Positions 62,777 through 64,000 of a stretch of DNA of 64,000 nucleotides are shown one piece after another. Within the stretch, counting starts at the first letter, position 1, and each line of letters starts with the position of its first letter. The translations under genes were made by a program, and so were the position numbers. The stretch is from assembly GCF_013375555.1 (NCBI RefSeq), contig NZ_JABXWB010000005.1, positions 1,315,501-1,379,500 on the forward strand. The letters run 5' to 3'. The notes beneath the pieces were generated by a model that saw only the letters and a list, made by a program, of their open reading frames with translations, was not told where the DNA came from and did no database searches. This DNA is from Sphingobium sp. EM0848. Lineage in GTDB: Bacteria; Pseudomonadota; Alphaproteobacteria; Sphingomonadales; Sphingomonadaceae.

Positions 62777-63844
62777 TCACCCCAACCCTGCCCGCCAGGC
62801 TGCGGGCGACTGACCGGTCCATTGGTGGAAGGCCCGCCGAAACGCGGTGGCATCGCTGAAATGGGTGCGTCGCGCTATCTCCGTGATCGACAGTCGGGGA
62901 TCGGACAGCAGCCTTTCCGCAATATCCTGCCGGGCCTGGGCGCGAAGCGCGATCAGCGCGGTTCCCTCCGCCGCCAGCCGGCGTTTCAGCGTCGCTTCGC
63001 TGATGCTGAAGGACCGGGCCAGCCACGCTGCCGTCGCAGGCGCTTCGCCGCTGGTCAACATGGCCGCGAAGAGGTGCAGGATGCGTTCCGACAGGGGCGC
63101 GTCCTTCGACAGCGGCACGGCCAGATCGAAGGGAAAGCTGCGGATCAGCGGCTTCAGCTCCGGCGGCGTGCGGATGACGGGCCGGTCCAGATAGTCGGCG
63201 GCAAAGCGCAGGCTGTTTTCCGCCGCGCCATGGGTCAGCGGATGCGGCATCAGGTAGAAGATCGTCCGTTCATCCAGCAAAGGCGGATAGCGCATCGCCG
63301 CGCCCGTCAGCCGGATATCCTCCCCGATCAGCCAGCCGAACAGCCGATGATAGGTTGAAAGGCCCGTCAGGTCGGACAGATAGGCGCAGGCGTTGTGCAC
63401 CGTGCGCGCCGTTTCCATGTCCAGCCGCGCCATGCCGCCTTCCTCATGGAGGCGCAGCCGCCCGGCGCGCGGGCCGATGAGCAGGGAAAACTGGTCTGTC
63501 CGCTCAATCGCCTCGCGCAGTGTGCGGCTGGTGATGACGCAATGGCACAGCATGTCGATGCCGAGCTTGGTCAGGGGCTCGCGCCCCTCCTGCCGGGCGG
63601 CGCATTCGTCGAGTGCCCAGGTGCAACGGGCATAGAGCCGGGCGAACTCGTCATGGGACAAAGCAGGGGCAGGAGCGGTGGGGGAAAGCAGGCTGGCGGA
63701 GAGATGGGTCAACCCCGCATCACGCAGCAAAGCGGGCTGGTTGCCGCCATAGGCACCCACCAGGCGCAGCAGGTCGCGCGCCACCGTGGCCGAGGCGCGG
63801 CCCGGCGCTGGGCGGGAAAAATGTCTGTTGAGCTCCTTTGTCAT
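62777..63844 (-). CDS. AraC family regulator (long ligand-binding N terminus)
   Basis: A 355-aa regulator of the same type as 26567-27658: N-terminal domain with HRLFGWLIGEDIRL and SFPFDLA, and C-terminal HTHs (ARSFSISEATLKRRLAAEGTAL, SITEIARRTHFSDATAFRRAFHQWTGQSPAAWR). It is divergent from the SnoaL-like gene at 63928 across an 83-bp region with inverted AATTTGCG arms. It probably controls that gene or the upstream operon. Confidence 0.88.
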   Translation of the reverse strand: MTKELNRHFSRPAPGRASATVARDLLRLVGAYGGNQPALLRDAGLTHLSASLLSPTAPAPALSHDEFARLYARCTWALDECAARQEGREPLTKLGIDMLCHCVITSRTLREAIERTDQFSLLIGPRAGRLRLHEEGGMARLDMETARTVHNACAYLSDLTGLSTYHRLFGWLIGEDIRLTGAAMRYPPLLDERTIFYLMPHPLTHGAAENSLRFAADYLDRPVIRTPPELKPLIRSFPFDLAVPLSKDAPLSERILHLFAAMLTSGEAPATAAWLARSFSISEATLKRRLAAEGTALIALRAQARQDIAERLLSDPRLSITEIARRTHFSDATAFRRAFHQWTGQSPAAWRAGLG

Positions 63845-63869
63845 TGCTTTTGACCTATTTTAACATTTT

Positions 63870-63907
63870 AATTTGCGCTTACAATGGTGAAAATCACTAC
63901 GCAAATT
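63870..63907. promoter_or_regulatory. Inverted AATTTGCG/CGCAAATT arms, putative operator
   Basis: Perfect arms AATTTGCG (63870-63877) and CGCAAATT (63900-63907) lie between the divergent AraC and SnoaL-like genes, centre to centre 30 bp apart. They share the TTTGCG core with motifs elsewhere in the window. Confidence 0.5.
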
Positions 63908-63927
63908 CAAAGGAGTTGAGGGAGAGC

Positions 63928-64000
63928 ATGAGCGAGACCGAAAGCCTGTTGGCGCGTATCGATCGGCTGGAATCGCTGGATGCGATCCGCCAGTTGCCCG
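63928..64000 (+). CDS. SnoaL-like protein, 3' truncated by window edge
   Basis: Only 24 codons are present: MSETESLLARIDRLESLDAIRQL. The pattern equals the start of the SnoaL-like protein at 15193-15720 (LEDINAIRQL). GGAGAG lies immediately upstream of the ATG. It is divergent from an AraC gene. Confidence 0.6.
   Translation, partial: MSETESLLARIDRLESLDAIRQLP

Noticed and set aside
1..64000. CRISPR array, tRNA, rRNA, prophage or restriction system
   Set aside because: No spacer-repeat periodicity, cloverleaf with CCA-type end, rRNA landmarks, phage structural genes or methylase motifs were noticed.

Overview
The window looks like a chromosome or megaplasmid segment of a sphingomonad (Alphaproteobacteria, Sphingomonadaceae: Sphingobium/Novosphingobium/Sphingomonas type). 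The reasons are the high GC content, three large TonB-dependent receptors of the kind these bacteria use to take up hydrophobic organics, many short-chain dehydrogenases (SDRs), SnoaL-like proteins, a Rieske oxygenase, and FixLJ-type and Lrp/AsnC-type regulators. No rRNA, tRNA or CRISPR array was seen. The genus call is inference; no phylogenetic marker gene is present.

Layout. 1-5 kb: a membrane protein pair (DUF2157/GDYXXLXY), an arylamine N-acetyltransferase, SDR copy A, and a DUF1326/DUF2182 pair. 5.4-6.5 kb: a complete IS630-family element. 6.5-10.2 kb: a FixJ/FixL-like two-component system with universal stress and GNAT proteins. 10.4-16.5 kb: an aldo/keto reductase, a coupled pair of Lrp/AsnC regulators, a LuxR regulator, and an SDR/SnoaL catabolic block. 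16.8-33 kb: regulator/transporter and regulator/enzyme modules, namely LysR-MFS, AraC-Fsr-like MFS, AraC-TonB receptor-flavin reductase, and MerR-OYE-ADC-hydrolase-aldehyde dehydrogenase. 33-46 kb: a sulfatase/TonB receptor/SDR operon whose upstream side is occupied by an ISNCY-type element, a second sulfatase facing an unusual double TetR regulator, and a scar of gene remnants. 47-64 kb: a compact catabolic region with a TonB receptor, SDRs, acyl-CoA ligase, amidohydrolase-fold protein, KshA-like Rieske oxygenase, Tat amidase, MFS transporter, a second coupled Lrp pair, two acyl-CoA dehydrogenases, two hotdog thioesterases, an AraC regulator and the start of a SnoaL-like gene.

How the parts fit (inference). 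The 47-64 kb block reads as uptake, ring hydroxylation, CoA activation and beta-oxidation-like side-chain or ring degradation of a bulky alicyclic or aromatic substrate (steroid-, terpenoid- or aryl-like). It shares a paired-Lrp arrangement and a recurring intergenic motif (ATATGCG followed by an A/T-rich stretch) with the 11-16 kb block, so the two ends may form one regulon interrupted by the accessory 16.8-46 kb segment. A 762-bp near-identical inverted SDR duplication (2.7 and 38.6 kb) and several IS elements and remnants show that the region has been rearranged recently.
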